A stretch of 64,000 nucleotides of DNA from Corticium candelabrum (lineage: Eukaryota > Porifera > Homoscleromorpha > Homosclerophorida > Plakinidae). Numbering within the stretch: position 1 is the first letter of the stretch; each line of letters starts with the position of its first letter. Under the pieces are notes generated by a model. That model made no database searches. It was not told the DNA's origin and saw only the letters and a list, made by a program, of their open reading frames with translations. Both the position numbers and the translations under genes were made by a program. Location of the stretch: NCBI RefSeq assembly GCF_963422355.1, contig NC_085101.1, positions 2,461,701-2,525,700 on the forward strand, read 5' to 3'. Of the stretch, positions 47,396 to 58,084 are shown one piece after another.

Positions 47396-50300
47396 ATGGA
47401 ATGCTCTTTGTACGTATTTCTGTTGACCGTCTTTATTGCACCCAACAAGCTAAGCAAGAGCTCATTTCTAAGTCAAATCACAAAAAACAAAGTACAACAA
47501 ATTCCAATTGACAATATCTCGCTTAGAGCCGCTGCAAACAAAGAAACTAAACCATTTTCAGTTTCTAACAGTAATTGTCAGTCTTTTAATCAGTTTGAAC
47601 GTTTCAGTTCTTGGACCTGCAATGCACCACAGGTGACATTCTTTGGCGCTGCAGTATTAGCAAAACCATCAACGACAATCCAAAAATATCATTACAGGAT
47701 ACTGGTTTTGGGAGGAATATCTGCAACGGAGACAACTAAACCAGAGTATAATTATGTAAATTCCAACCAAACATGGATATATTATGAAGAAACAAACTCA
47801 TGGAAGAGAATTGCTAGTGTAGCGAACGGGCCTCCAGGGATGGTGGATTTCGATCTGGTGAATCTCTGTAGTTCATGCGCCATCATTGTTTCTGCTGATG
47901 CTATCAATATAACTTGGATATTTTCGCTGGAACAACTGAAATGGAACCGAGTCACGATTGCGGGCAATGGGCCAAGTTCTATGGATATACATGATAACTT
48001 TACCGCTGTGGCCGTTGAAAGTGAGCACTCTTCGTGCTCCTGTAGTCAGGATGTTCTCGTTTTCTTCCGTATTAAAGAAAGAAATCATCATGTGGGGTAC
48101 AGACTCAGCTGTGTGATAGAACATACAACGTATCGTTGGGAAAAAGTAGGAAACTACACAATTCCTTCTCTGCATGGTCTACGATTAGTTGGTGGTTGGT
48201 CACTGGAGACAACAGTGCTGGCTCTGGTTGACGAATGCATTTGGGAATATTCCTTAAAGCGATCAATTTGGAATAAAACGAAACTCTGCCTTCCATATGA
48301 TATTTGGGAGAAAGTTCAGAATGACTTTTCGGAAGTAGTTTTTGTTAATGATACCAGAGAGATACTTGTCACCAATGTTGAAAAAAGTTTAGTTATTGGG
48401 TTGTCTGTTTCAAATGGGGTCTCGTTCGTCGAAAAGATACAGGTAGATGATCCACTTTGGAAACAACCAAGAACAATTGATGCTAAGTTAGGATTTCATG
48501 TGTATCCTCTACGAGTTGTCGATTACGGTAGAATAGTAAAGCATTACTTCTTTTCGTTTGGTGAATCGGACACATGTGTCTCAAGTACGTGGATTCTACA
48601 GAGACGCGATGTTTTGGGAGAACGTTCATGGAATTTTGCTAGGATGGACAGCAGTCTCCTAATTCCATCAGATTACGGATTTCAGTCTTTGTGGAAAGAC
48701 ACATATTATAGGATTGTCTTTCCCTCCTACGATGTAAGGTCTGCACCGCCAGCCATGTGGTCGATGAACTTGCTTACGAAGCAATGGCAAATGGAGGGAT
48801 ATCTCAACGTTACAGGAATAACTATAACTAGAGAAATAATGCAATCAGTCATTGTAAGCATTCACATGCAAGAAAATGTGTGGCTAATTGTATCATACAA
48901 GTACACAACGTTGATCGCTTCGAAAGATCACATACGACAAATATCAAGTCCTATACCTTTGAGAAAAGGTTATTCCGTCGTCACTTTTAACTCGTCGTCA
49001 GCGTTGCTGTTTGGAGGTCGGTGTCCTTGCGGCGTTGCTTTCAATGATCTTTGGCAATTTTCTCTTACACACCAAGTTTGGAGGAAAGTGAAAATGATCG
49101 AGTCTGTAGGGAGCGCCCCTTCACCTCGATATGGTCATGCCGCTGCAGTCATAGGAGTCGACATGTTTGTTTTTGGTGGATTCAACAATAGTAAAACTTT
49201 TAGTACCGTAGAATTGTGGAGATATAACATGATTAGCATTTCGTGGAGCTTGATAGTAGCAACTAACCTTTCACCTTCCCTTGACCATTCTTGCTCTTAC
49301 ACGGCGACAGCTCATACTGGAATGTTATGGATTGCCGCTAAATGTATTTCTCTTGCTACAAGATGGAATTTTAAGGGAAATTTGAAGTTGTGGATGTTTG
49401 TGGTTCACTTGCGGACTTGGTATTTAGTTGCACATCAAAAAATAGAAAATACGCCATTAAACTATATCTTTTCACCTTTGAATTTCTGGCGAGGATATTT
49501 GCTAAGTTTAAAGCATTCTAGTTTAGTTTACGTAAAGGCTGGGTGTCCTCAAGGATTAGGGTCAATCAACATTTCTCGTGTTCCATGCGACGTCTGCAAA
49601 GTTGGCTTTTACTCTGATGTGGAGACGAACAAGTGTCACAAATGTCCAAATGGAACGACGACGAGAAAAGAGCGTTCGACAAGGCAAATCGACTGCAAAA
49701 TTTGCGCCACGGATTACTGTCCTTATGGCAGATGTCTGGTTGTGAGCAAGAGGTCCACACAAGTTCCTGTATGCACATGTACTATCGGATTCTCTGGTTC
49801 TCGCTGTCAAGACGCAACTTATTATTACATTGGAATGGGAGTTATTCTTGTTATAAGTATTATTTCTTTTCTTGTTATTGTACTATGGCGTACTAGAAAA
49901 AGACGAAAAGAACGAGAAACAGCTTTGCGTCGTCACATACAAACATTGCATGATGCGTGGCAGATCGTTTGGCAAGAAATAGTACTGAAAGACGAAATAG
50001 GTGGAGGAGCATCGGGAAGAGTGTGGAAAGCGCAATATCGTGATATGGACGTTGCTGTAAAACTTTTGATTGACAATGATGAATCCAAATCATCGTTGGA
50101 ATTTGCACAAGAAATTAAGTTTATGCAAACAATGCGTCATCCAAATATTGTACTTTTTATCGGAGCGGGTAAAACGAGTCCACAAAAGCAACCATTTATC
50201 GTTGTTGAGCTTGCGCATCGAGGTTCATTACGTCACGTACTAAATGACGTTATTATTGAAATAAATCAAAACCGTAAAATAGACTTCGCTTTAGACGCTG

Positions 50301-50899
50301 CTAAAGGAATGAAATTTCTTCACCAATTGGACCCACCGAGAATTCATCGAGATATCAAGAGTGAGAACTTACTAGTTAGTCAAAGTTGGATTGTCAAAGT
50401 CGCTGATTTTGGTCTTGGAAGACATTTTTGTAGTACACACAAAAATCGACAATCAAAACGAAACGATTCATTAGTCAGCAACAATTCAGAAACTGAGTTT
50501 CTCATGCTTGAGACGACAGACTCGTCTGAAGATTGTATTGGAACAGTGAGATGGAGTGCACCAGAGATAGCAAGGCGTGAAAGCTACGATGTATCCGTTG
50601 ATGTCTACAGGTACTCAGAGACGTCAATTTTATTGCATTTAATAAACTATTTTGTTTTTAGCTTTGGAATTGTGCTTTGGGAGATTTGGTCGCGTGGCTT
50701 TCCTTTCGAGCAGTATCGGTTTGCGCACGAAGTTGACGACGCCGTGGAAAGAGGCGAGCGTCCTGTCGTTCCAGACGATTGCCCGGAAGTGTATGCAAAA
50801 CTAATGCAAGATTGTTGGTCAAAGGGAGCCCGAGAACGACCGTCGTTCAGCGAAATTGTTAGCCGTTTGGAAAACTTGCACTTGGAAGATGCATGCTAG
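47396..50899 (+). CDS. receptor-like protein: kelch ectodomain, EGF, TM, TKL-type kinase (intact copy 2)
   Basis: Start chosen at ATG 47,396 because it opens a signal peptide (MECSLYVFLLTVFIAPNKL); it also matches copy 3 and follows an acceptor-like TTGTTGTAG (47,373), so a 5' UTR intron is likely. With the intron 50,611-50,661 removed, 1,150 aa result. Residues about 95-710 form a beta-propeller-like region with kelch blades (YRILVLGG, SALLFGG, SPRYGHAAAVIGVDMFVFGG). A GCC2/GCC3-like Cys-rich module (about 717-765, CDVCKVGFYSD...CHKCPNGTTT) and an EGF-like module (about 767-802) follow. The membrane helix is about 809-831. Kinase motifs are GGGASGRVW (about 869), VAVK with Lys 889, HRDIKSEN with Asp 986, DFG with Asp 1004, TVRWSAPE and DVYSFGIVLWE. 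HRDIKSEN and the overall pattern point to the TKL (Raf-like) group, so Ser/Thr specificity is more likely than Tyr. It is probably a cell-surface receptor; the ligand is unknown. The kelch-EGF-TM layout recalls attractin, but the kinase fusion is unusual. Confidence 0.9.
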   Translation: MECSLYVFLLTVFIAPNKLSKSSFLSQITKNKVQQIPIDNISLRAAANKETKPFSVSNSNCQSFNQFERFSSWTCNAPQVTFFGAAVLAKPSTTIQKYHYRILVLGGISATETTKPEYNYVNSNQTWIYYEETNSWKRIASVANGPPGMVDFDLVNLCSSCAIIVSADAINITWIFSLEQLKWNRVTIAGNGPSSMDIHDNFTAVAVESEHSSCSCSQDVLVFFRIKERNHHVGYRLSCVIEHTTYRWEKVGNYTIPSLHGLRLVGGWSLETTVLALVDECIWEYSLKRSIWNKTKLCLPYDIWEKVQNDFSEVVFVNDTREILVTNVEKSLVIGLSVSNGVSFVEKIQVDDPLWKQPRTIDAKLGFHVYPLRVVDYGRIVKHYFFSFGESDTCVSSTWILQRRDVLGERSWNFARMDSSLLIPSDYGFQSLWKDTYYRIVFPSYDVRSAPPAMWSMNLLTKQWQMEGYLNVTGITITREIMQSVIVSIHMQENVWLIVSYKYTTLIASKDHIRQISSPIPLRKGYSVVTFNSSSALLFGGRCPCGVAFNDLWQFSLTHQVWRKVKMIESVGSAPSPRYGHAAAVIGVDMFVFGGFNNSKTFSTVELWRYNMISISWSLIVATNLSPSLDHSCSYTATAHTGMLWIAAKCISLATRWNFKGNLKLWMFVVHLRTWYLVAHQKIENTPLNYIFSPLNFWRGYLLSLKHSSLVYVKAGCPQGLGSINISRVPCDVCKVGFYSDVETNKCHKCPNGTTTRKERSTRQIDCKICATDYCPYGRCLVVSKRSTQVPVCTCTIGFSGSRCQDATYYYIGMGVILVISIISFLVIVLWRTRKRRKERETALRRHIQTLHDAWQIVWQEIVLKDEIGGGASGRVWKAQYRDMDVAVKLLIDNDESKSSLEFAQEIKFMQTMRHPNIVLFIGAGKTSPQKQPFIVVELAHRGSLRHVLNDVIIEINQNRKIDFALDAAKGMKFLHQLDPPRIHRDIKSENLLVSQSWIVKVADFGLGRHFCSTHKNRQSKRNDSLVSNNSETEFLMLETTDSSEDCIGTVRWSAPEIARRESYDVSVDVYRYSETSILLHLINYFVFSFGIVLWEIWSRGFPFEQYRFAHEVDDAVERGERPVVPDDCPEVYAKLMQDCWSKGARERPSFSEIVSRLENLHLEDAC
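50611..50661 (+). other. 51-bp in-frame intron in the kinase domain
   Basis: GTACTC...TTTTTAG lies between VDVY and SFGIVLWE. Splicing joins TAC AG to C TTT and gives the canonical DVYSFG. The intron length is a multiple of three and it has no in-frame stop, so retention would add 17 residues inside subdomain IX. The equivalent intron in copy 1 is 58 bp and does contain a stop. Confidence 0.85.
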
Positions 50900-51400
50900 C
50901 TTGTTTTGAATTTTGGTCATTTGCTAGCTTAGTGACAGTTAAGCTCCTGCTGCCTTTTTTAGAAGTAACAGATTATATTGCTGGCATAACGATATTATAA
51001 AATTTGCAGTATTCGTCTTTAAAATGTTTGTTTAGAAATATTTTCTCATCTAGATAAACACGGTTAGATAGCGTATGTTTTAGATGGTTCATAATTTTGC
51101 GTGCCCGTTATCTCACTACGGACACGTCAGTTACGCTCGCTTTCTGACATTTCCGTATGATTGGTTTTGATTTGGTTGATGAATTGGTTGGTTTAAATTT
51201 GTCATCAATCAATATCAACTGCGGAATATTGGTGTGTGACATAGTTCTAGCGTAGCGTTTGCACGCGCACTCTCCTTTAATTAATCGACACACGTTGCAA
51301 AATACTCTTCACAAGCGTCCAGTATCTTGTATAGCAAGTTTGGGTCCATACTACAAATCGGGGTCCATACCCTTTTTTATAGGACAACACGTAGACCGTT
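50900..51400. other. non-coding 3' flank of receptor copy 2
   Basis: No gene recognised; probably the 3' UTR followed by intergenic DNA. Confidence 0.4.
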
Positions 51401-53300
51401 TGTTATAGAGGGACTTTGTCTTGAACGTCTATAGCCCAAGATCTGGCGATCTCTCTGGCTTTACTATAAGCGTCGATAGCTTTGTTGTAGTATATTATAG
51501 AACAACCAATACTTGTTCTTGGACCTTCCTACAATTCTCTTTGTGTTGGGCTTGTTTGTCTATGTTTTTTGGCAATTTTTTCAATTCCTCTCTACGATTC
51601 TAGTGTTCTATTTTAAGTTTTTGTGGTTAGTGCGCGTGCGATTCCTGTGTCTTTTGACTTGTCTCTATTCGGTCGATACCAATGCATCTTCGATTTCCTG
51701 CAATTGCCTCTCACGCTGTATATTCGATAGGGTTGAGATGTGTCTGTCGGTGCATGCGGGACGTAGTTCGAATACAGACTTGTTTATCCCAATCGTGTGG
51801 CTCTTTTTTTCGCGCCAAATCCAAGATGTGTGGGTTGTGGATGGTAGTAGTAGGTTTGGATCGGGTCCATTCGGATGGAGTTGCATTGGTTTTTGCTCGC
51901 AGCGAGGATCGTGTTGCACTTTTGCACTTCTGCTTCTTTTCATTTGATGTAGCAGCGGAAAGACCTTTTTTCGATGTTGTCTTTGTGGATGGCTTGATGT
52001 CTATACGGAAGATGAGGCATCGACGAAATCCAAAGTCGCCTGCTGCCTATTCCAGGGCGCGTTCCCACTTCTTGTCATCGCCGACTGTCTCTGCGGACGG
52101 CACAACGTGGTCTCCAGTTATTCTACCTGTCGTAGTGTGTGCATATTGACCCACAAAAGATTTGACTCATAGGACGACTGGCGTGGCTAAAACCAGACAT
52201 CTGTCTAGATTGGAAGCAAGGGTTTTCCATTATTGGACAGCAGGTTGTACACAAAGAGTACAGGTTCGCATTCTATCAATTGTAGCATTTGTGCTACAAC
52301 CATTTATGCGTTCGTATTGAAAATCTTGCTGCCACGACAGGCATACAACGAGACCTCGATAAGGGCGCAACCTCGACCTTGGACGTCTGGATGTAAGAGG
52401 GTCTTGCGCAGATGTTTATCGGGGCAGTCCACAAACTAGCATAGTTTTACGCCAACTGAGGTCTCGAATGGCAAAATGGTCGAGTTGTCGGAGTCCATAG
52501 TTTGGCACAAGTTATCCTATTCGCATAAGTCATACGCCTCGCGTAAGCATTCGACCCGAGCCTTGCGATCGAGTGATTCAGAAAAACATTACGTGTAGTC
52601 GATCGAATACAACTCCTATATCCCTGTCCCTGCAGGAGCCTCTCTAGTTTTGAAAGTGCGGCCTGTAATTCTTCTATAAGAATGTCGGACACATCTGCTT
52701 TGGCAAAAAATAGACCGTATGGATCTATTGCGTTGATTTCCTTCAATCTCTTTGCAGCTATGCCGTTGGTATCGCGTCTGATTTTGGGATGGTGCACGTA
52801 TTGCACTCTCTACGTTTCTCTGGGCATATACTGCATATAGTAGCTATAGGTGTATGCCAATGCAAAGTTTTTTTTCCTTGTCTAGTTTGTCTCCCATGGT
52901 TTCTCGGACCACTGGGAGTATTTTGGCTACGATAGCCTTTGCAGATCAACATTTTCCTAGAGTGCAAGACAGAGTTCCTCGTTCTTGCACGACATCCTCT
53001 GGACGTACATTGCCAAATATTGTAGATATTGTCTAGAAATACATGTACTTGTAGTCCTTGAAGAGGTTGCAATGTCATACGTCCTTGGTGTCCTTTGAGG
53101 TAGTCCAAAATGGATATATCGGACAGCAGGTTGTTATCGTAGGCATTCTCTACGAGAATGTGGTGTGCTAGAGATTTACTGGCACGGAAACCCATTGATG
53201 CAAATTTAGCCTGTATAGACACGGCACCGTGTTGTTGAGTTGAGTTTCTCAACTATATATAATTCTACCTATATTTTCGCTCTCGACTGGTGGGACAGAC
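51400..53300 (-). pseudogene. decayed minus-strand coding region, family unknown
   Basis: Several minus-strand open pieces in different frames have protein-like composition: EINAIDPYGLFFAKADVSDI and EELQAALSKLERLLQGQGY (52,447-52,806), LQVHVFLDNIYNIW (about 53,030-53,060), and charged stretches near 51,570-51,640 (RREELKKLPKNIDKQAQHKE). Stops and frameshifts separate them. The plus-strand ORF over 51,513-51,947, rich in Phe, Leu and Cys, is the antisense of these charged stretches. The pieces may continue on both sides of the PHD element at 53.7-54.7 kb. I do not recognise the family; an old mobile element or viral-type gene is possible. Confidence 0.35.
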
Positions 53301-53901
53301 GTTGTGTCTCGCAGTTGCATAGATTGTTCTCCTCTTTCAATATGTCTACTATTTTTCGTTCTTGGCGGTGTAGAGGTATGTCTTGGTCTTTCGTCTTTAG
53401 AGGGGATTCACGGCAGCAATAATCTCTGCCAGGCTGCTTTCCTCAAGTTAGTGTCGTCGCTCTTCTCTGCTAGCGGTGGTAGCACGGATGGGTCTGGCAG
53501 TTGTCTGCTGTAGTGCTATTGCTATTGTGGTACATGTTGCTGCTGTAGTGTTGGCATCTTCGTTGGTGTTGCTAGTATATTCGTTGCTGATATGTCTCTT
53601 GTTGGGTGGCTAACAAGAATTTGGCCTTAATTTCCTAGCTCGTCGGAACGTCTCTGCTGGCATCTTTGGTTGAGTTAATAGTATCGTCGTTGCCGGTGTC
53701 ACAGGAAATTCTGTCGCTAGGAAATTCTGTCGTGGCGAAAAAATTTCCTAGGAAATATTGTCGCCCTATTTCAACGTACAGACAGTATATCCTAGGACAT
53801 TCTGTCGCGTCTAGGAAATTAAGTCGCTAGCGCTTACGAACGCGCATGCGCAGCAGAGACTACACACGAAGGTGTAAACGCAAGAGAAGTGGTGTGTAAC
53901 G

Positions 53902-54123
53902 ATGGAGCAGTCTTATTACGACAATCTTTACAACTACATTCGTGAGTGTTTGCACAGGGAACGCCTTCGAGTATACTGTGCCTGCATGTTACCAGATGAT
54001 GAAAGGAAATTGATGCTGTGTTCTTCCTGCAAGGAGTCGTATCACTTTAACTGTGTAAGTGTGCCAAAGAAAGTACTGAAACGCAGCAATGATCCATGGT
54101 TCTGTAACTCCTGTAAGCAATAG
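53902..54123 (+). CDS. small PHD-finger protein within the inverted-repeat element
   Basis: 73 aa from ATG (MEQSYYDNLYNYIRE) to TAG, intact. Candidate zinc ligands are Cys26, Cys28, Cys40, Cys43, His48, Cys51, Cys68 and Cys71, giving C-x-C-x11-C-x2-C-x4-H-x2-C-x16-C-x2-C. Trp66 stands two residues before the last Cys pair, as is typical of PHD fingers. The first pair has one spacer residue, where two is more usual. PHD fingers usually bind methylated or unmodified histone H3 tails; this one has no other domain. It sits between long inverted repeats, so it is likely element cargo. Intactness in a 1-kb element suggests either recent arrival or selection. Confidence 0.7.
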   Translation: MEQSYYDNLYNYIRECLHRERLRVYCACMLPDDERKLMLCSSCKESYHFNCVSVPKKVLKRSNDPWFCNSCKQ

Positions 54124-54375
54124 TTTAGTTGTAATTTGTGTTCGCCTTGTATCATGCATCAGTTTGAATCAGTTAGTCTCCTGGTTGCAGTAATATTTCC
54201 TTTTACCATGCAAACTTTCATATGCAGTTGCAGAAATAAATAAGCAAAAAGGTTGCACATGTATAAGCAGTGGTTAAAACAGATGGAAAACAAGTTGTAT
54301 AGAAAAAATGAAGGTATGTAGCACATCAACATAATTATACACGTATGCACTTGGCAAGGGCAGTGTTATATATAC

Positions 54376-54534
54376 CTAACAATCATAAGAAATAAACAAC
54401 TGAGAGGTCATATTCATAGTATAGTGCACGTGAGGATACCATGTTTTATCAGCACAGGCCTTAAAGATAACCTGGGAGGTTCCATTAACATCACAAGCTA
54501 ATGTCAGCCGAGTTTTGGAGTCCAGATACATGCG
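54376..54534 (-). CDS. possible second small ORF of the inverted-repeat element
   Basis: Minus strand, first ATG at 54,532-54,534 (MYLDSKTRLTLACDVNGTSQ), ending with stop at 54,376-54,378, about 52 codons. The open frame continues upstream without ATG into the right inverted repeat. Composition is protein-like, but no domain is recognised. It is convergent with the PHD ORF. Confidence 0.25.
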   Translation of the reverse strand, partial: RMYLDSKTRLTLACDVNGTSQVIFKACADKTWYPHVHYTMNMTSQLFISYDC

Positions 54535-54689
54535 CACTTGCGATGGTGTACTGAGCGACAAAATTTCCTAGACGCGACAGAATGTACTAGGATATACTGT
54601 CGCTACGTTGAAATAGAGCGACAATATTTCCTAGGAAATTTTGTCGCCGCGACAGAATTTCCTAGCAACAGATTTTCCTGTGACACCGG

Positions 54690-55464
54690 TATGTCTCTGC
54701 TGGTATCGTCTTAATAATAATGGTTCGCGCCCAATGGTATAGTCTAGCTCTGAGTAGTGTTTCTCTTGGCTGGATGTCTGGTTGGTATATCTCTGTTGTG
54801 GGTTTGCTTGATGGGGTAGAGAACATCTATGGTCGAGAGTAATATTGGTAGACGAAACATGGGTAACCGAGTTGTGAAATCTTGGTTACGAAACAATTTT
54901 GGCAGTGTTATAAACACAAAAATTGTGGTTCACAGGAAGAATATAATTAATACTGATCAGAGAGTCGTTTGTATTCATTGGTGTGCGCGACTTGTATTGT
55001 TGTAAATGTATAATTTCAATAGAAGTCTGGGGTGCGAGGACCCCAAAAATAATGCAAATATGGGGAGGAGCAGGTGGTATAATTTCAATCCCAGACATAC
55101 TTTTTATATATATGACAAAATTTGCGACACACTAAGATATTACGCTTTCTAGAGTCACGACAAATCCAGTGTAACTTTTACATTTCACGTAACAATTAAA
55201 AACTTAGTGCACCGTAAATCGTGTCAGTAATTATGACGCACTAATTAAGTTAATTTACGTATTTGTCCCGACGCCATTGGCCCATGCATTCGACTTACTT
55301 CGCTGTTTATTTAGTCTCGCGTAGCCAGACCATCTCCGCCTAAAACCTTCCGGCGAGAAATAGTCTGGAGATATGCCTAATCCATTTTTGTTCTCTCCCT
55401 AAGAATCATGAGGAATAAAGACCTCTTTATAGATAGAAGGAGCTCTAAGTAGGTTTTAGTCAAT
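54690..55464. other. non-coding stretch with a dispersed 20-mer
   Basis: No gene recognised. 55,312-55,331 (TAGTCTCGCGTAGCCAGACC) is the exact reverse complement of 10,393-10,412. Confidence 0.4.
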
Positions 55465-56070
55465 CGCATTCCGCTCACCTTGCGTATGCTAATTATTACT
55501 GGTCAATTACAATTCTATTAAATAATTAACAAAGATGCCTGTGAACGGACGTCCTAATCAAAGAGAAAACATTCTTTCGTTGATGTTGTGGACTGTGAAT
55601 AGCGCGTTGAACACAGTAGCGCAATAACGAGACAGAAAGAAGCGTCAATTTCGCGGCTCTGTGGTCAAATTTTCACCGTCATTCATGATCGAGTAGCAGT
55701 TTTAGTCCTTCGACATGTGAGACCAGAACACAAAGGCGCTATAGCGGTACTCTGCATTCAAACAACACGCTAAAAGAAGCAGAAACTGAATAACAGTAGC
55801 GGATGGCGAAAGAGAGTCATGTCTAAACAAAAGCACAACCAATGCTTACGTCAAACTCTCAAGACCACAGCAATTCATATAGAAATTAACTTTAAGTCAG
55901 ACGTCGATCGGTGAAGCAGAACAATGTAACGACAATTTGGCCACAAAACGTACGTCCCTCCTGCAACAAGACAGTAGTTCAAGGTCTACGATCGAAGAAA
56001 GACTATCTAATTGGTGTATGTTCACAGGCATAACTGTAATCAACACATGCGATGAGCGGAATGCGATTGC
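55465..56070. repeat. inverted repeat element, imperfect
   Basis: AATCGCATTCCGCTCACC (about 55,466-55,485) and GATGCCTGTGAACGG (about 55,531-55,548) recur in reverse complement as GATGAGCGGAATGCGATT (about 56,051-56,068) and TGTTCACAGGCATAAC (about 56,020-56,036), in mirrored order. The arms are about 80 bp and the core about 500 bp, with no clear ORF. It is possibly a MITE; its outer ends were not defined. Confidence 0.5.
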
Positions 56071-56504
56071 GTGATTACGTTAACGGAAACTTAGAAAACG
56101 TTTGCATTCTATATAGCACGAAACTTGCCTCATAATTCGCTATTTCCACTTTAGTAGGAATAATTTGGTGAAAACAGCATCCAATGCCTTCTAAATCAAC
56201 TAGATTGCCTATATGACGTCTACCTACTCATCTATTTTCAAATCAAATTCTAAAGAAGCAATAGAGATATAATTACTGCAAGAGCATAATTGAGGCAACT
56301 CAATACCAATGCCACGATGTGGAAAATGCGAGTCTTTCTTGATGCTTCCTTGTTGCAACGACATTTCCGAGTGTGTTTCTATCACGAGTATACAAACAAA
56401 ATTATCAACAAATAGCAATGCTTCGTAGCATTGTAACTGTGTCCGCTATTCTGATTGGTATGTATTATTCGTTGCGATTTAATTACTCTTGACACAATTT
56501 GTGT

Positions 56505-56517
56505 TTGTGTGTACGTT

Positions 56518-56565
<48 letters not shown>

Positions 56566-56600
56566 GTGTGTGTGTGTGTGGGTGTGCGTTTGTGTGTGCG
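56505..56600. repeat. (TG)n microsatellite, interrupted
   Basis: About 80 bp of TG dinucleotides with CGTG and GGTG interruptions. Confidence 0.93.
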
Positions 56601-58084
56601 TCTGTGTCTGCGTGTACGTACAAATTTGCGTGTGCACATTTTCGTGTCGATATCAAGAGTCGTAACAAAGTTTACAATGAGTGCATAATGCGATTTAATA
56701 CTCTCTGCTCGCTCTAACATCGATCTTCAAAAAACTAGCTCTAGTTTTGCGATGTGATTTCTTAAATAATGTCTCAGTATCATTTTTCAATTGGAGACTG
56801 CACGTTCTGCAATTTCGTTTTTTACTGTTCGGATGTTGTACTTATACTACTTTCGAAACTACAAAAAAGACAACCGCATGTCAAAACTATATCTAATACG
56901 CGGAGTAGTCATTATCTCGCTAAAGTGTATGCTCAAACAGCTATAATGGTTTGATGTGATACATGGGGCGCTTGATAAAAGCAGGACCTACCGGTGATAT
57001 CAAATCAGAATATCAAGTTACATTGGTTGAAACAAAATATCAAGTTACACAGGTTGAAGCCATTATACCAAAAATTAAATTTTCCATTAACACAGTCTTT
57101 CTACTTGTCTACCCAAGTTTCTGTTACATTCTCCAACTAGGTGAAAAGAAAAATGGAGGCATGCACTTATTTATTAAGACAGTTATAAATAGCAACAGAA
57201 ACAGAAATGCCACACCTACTCAAAACAAAAAGCTTTAATTAATTTTCTGCTTTCAAATATATGTCTACGTCTAAGGTCATATTACTATGCGTCAGTTTAG
57301 CGGGTAGGATTGTAATTTAGTTGAGCTATATTTGTGTCTTGAGAAAGCATTTGCAACGTGTGTCTGTGTGAGAGGACATAAACAATAGCTTGCGAGAATG
57401 AAAGCCACCAATGAAAGGAGGTTCAATAATGAACCTGCCTCATTTCCGTGTCATGCATGTGGCTCGCATGACGTTACCCATGCAAAGGTGTCTCGAATAG
57501 TAAACCAAGCAGCCTAGATATTTTAAATTAATGCAACGAGCTTAATGAATGTTTTATTGAGATCTTATCCACTCTACTATAGACCATGATACTACCTGAA
57601 GATCCGACACGACTTAGTTATTAAACTACAAGCGTAAAAGAAGGATACCACATGAAGTGCTAGATTACTTCGCGAGAAGCTCACTTTAAACGGGCTGAAT
57701 TAAATTGACTTCCGGTCTATCTGTCGGTAATTATGTTTCCATGTGTCTAAGCGTGTTACACATTCAGGGAGTTTGTCGAGCCAATCAGCAGTCGTTTGTG
57801 ATGCGAAAACACCTGACGTAACAATAGCGTGTTGGCTTGAATCACTCTCGAGAATTCGTTTGAGACAATCAACAAACCTTTGGGACACCAACAATGGGTG
57901 ACGTAACAATCCCGCGCATTATGACAGAAAAGCCGATATGTCCTCTCCATAAGAAGAATGTTAATTAACCCGTCTTCAAAATGATGAGCGCACAGTAAAG
58001 TTCGGGGTAGATTTGTACGCGTCTGTTACTTTCTTACAAGTTCATCGTTCTTCAAGAAGCCAAGCCAACGTTCTATGAAAGATG
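56601..58084. other. non-coding stretch
   Basis: A minus-strand 69-codon frame at 57,700-57,909 (LLVSQRFVDCLKRILESDSS) has plausible composition but no recognisable family or linked exons, so it is left uncalled. Confidence 0.35.

Larger units (their letters stand above)
53697..54685 (+). mobile_element. long-TIR element carrying a PHD-finger ORF
   Basis: Terminal inverted repeats of about 134 bp lie at 53,697-53,830 and 54,552-54,685. They start TGTCACAGGAAA and are full of a GTCGCTAGGAAATTYTGTCG-type motif repeated in both orientations. The outer bases CCGG (53,693-53,696 and 54,686-54,689) could be a 4-bp target duplication or part of the TIR; the palindrome makes this undecidable. The interior is about 720 bp and holds an intact 73-codon PHD-finger ORF and a possible 51-codon minus-strand ORF. 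No transposase is visible, so it would be non-autonomous. Confidence 0.8.

Noticed and set aside
51513..51947. 144-codon plus-strand ORF rich in Phe, Leu, Cys and Val
   Set aside because: It is the antisense shadow of charged minus-strand coding remnants, and its composition has no domain signal.
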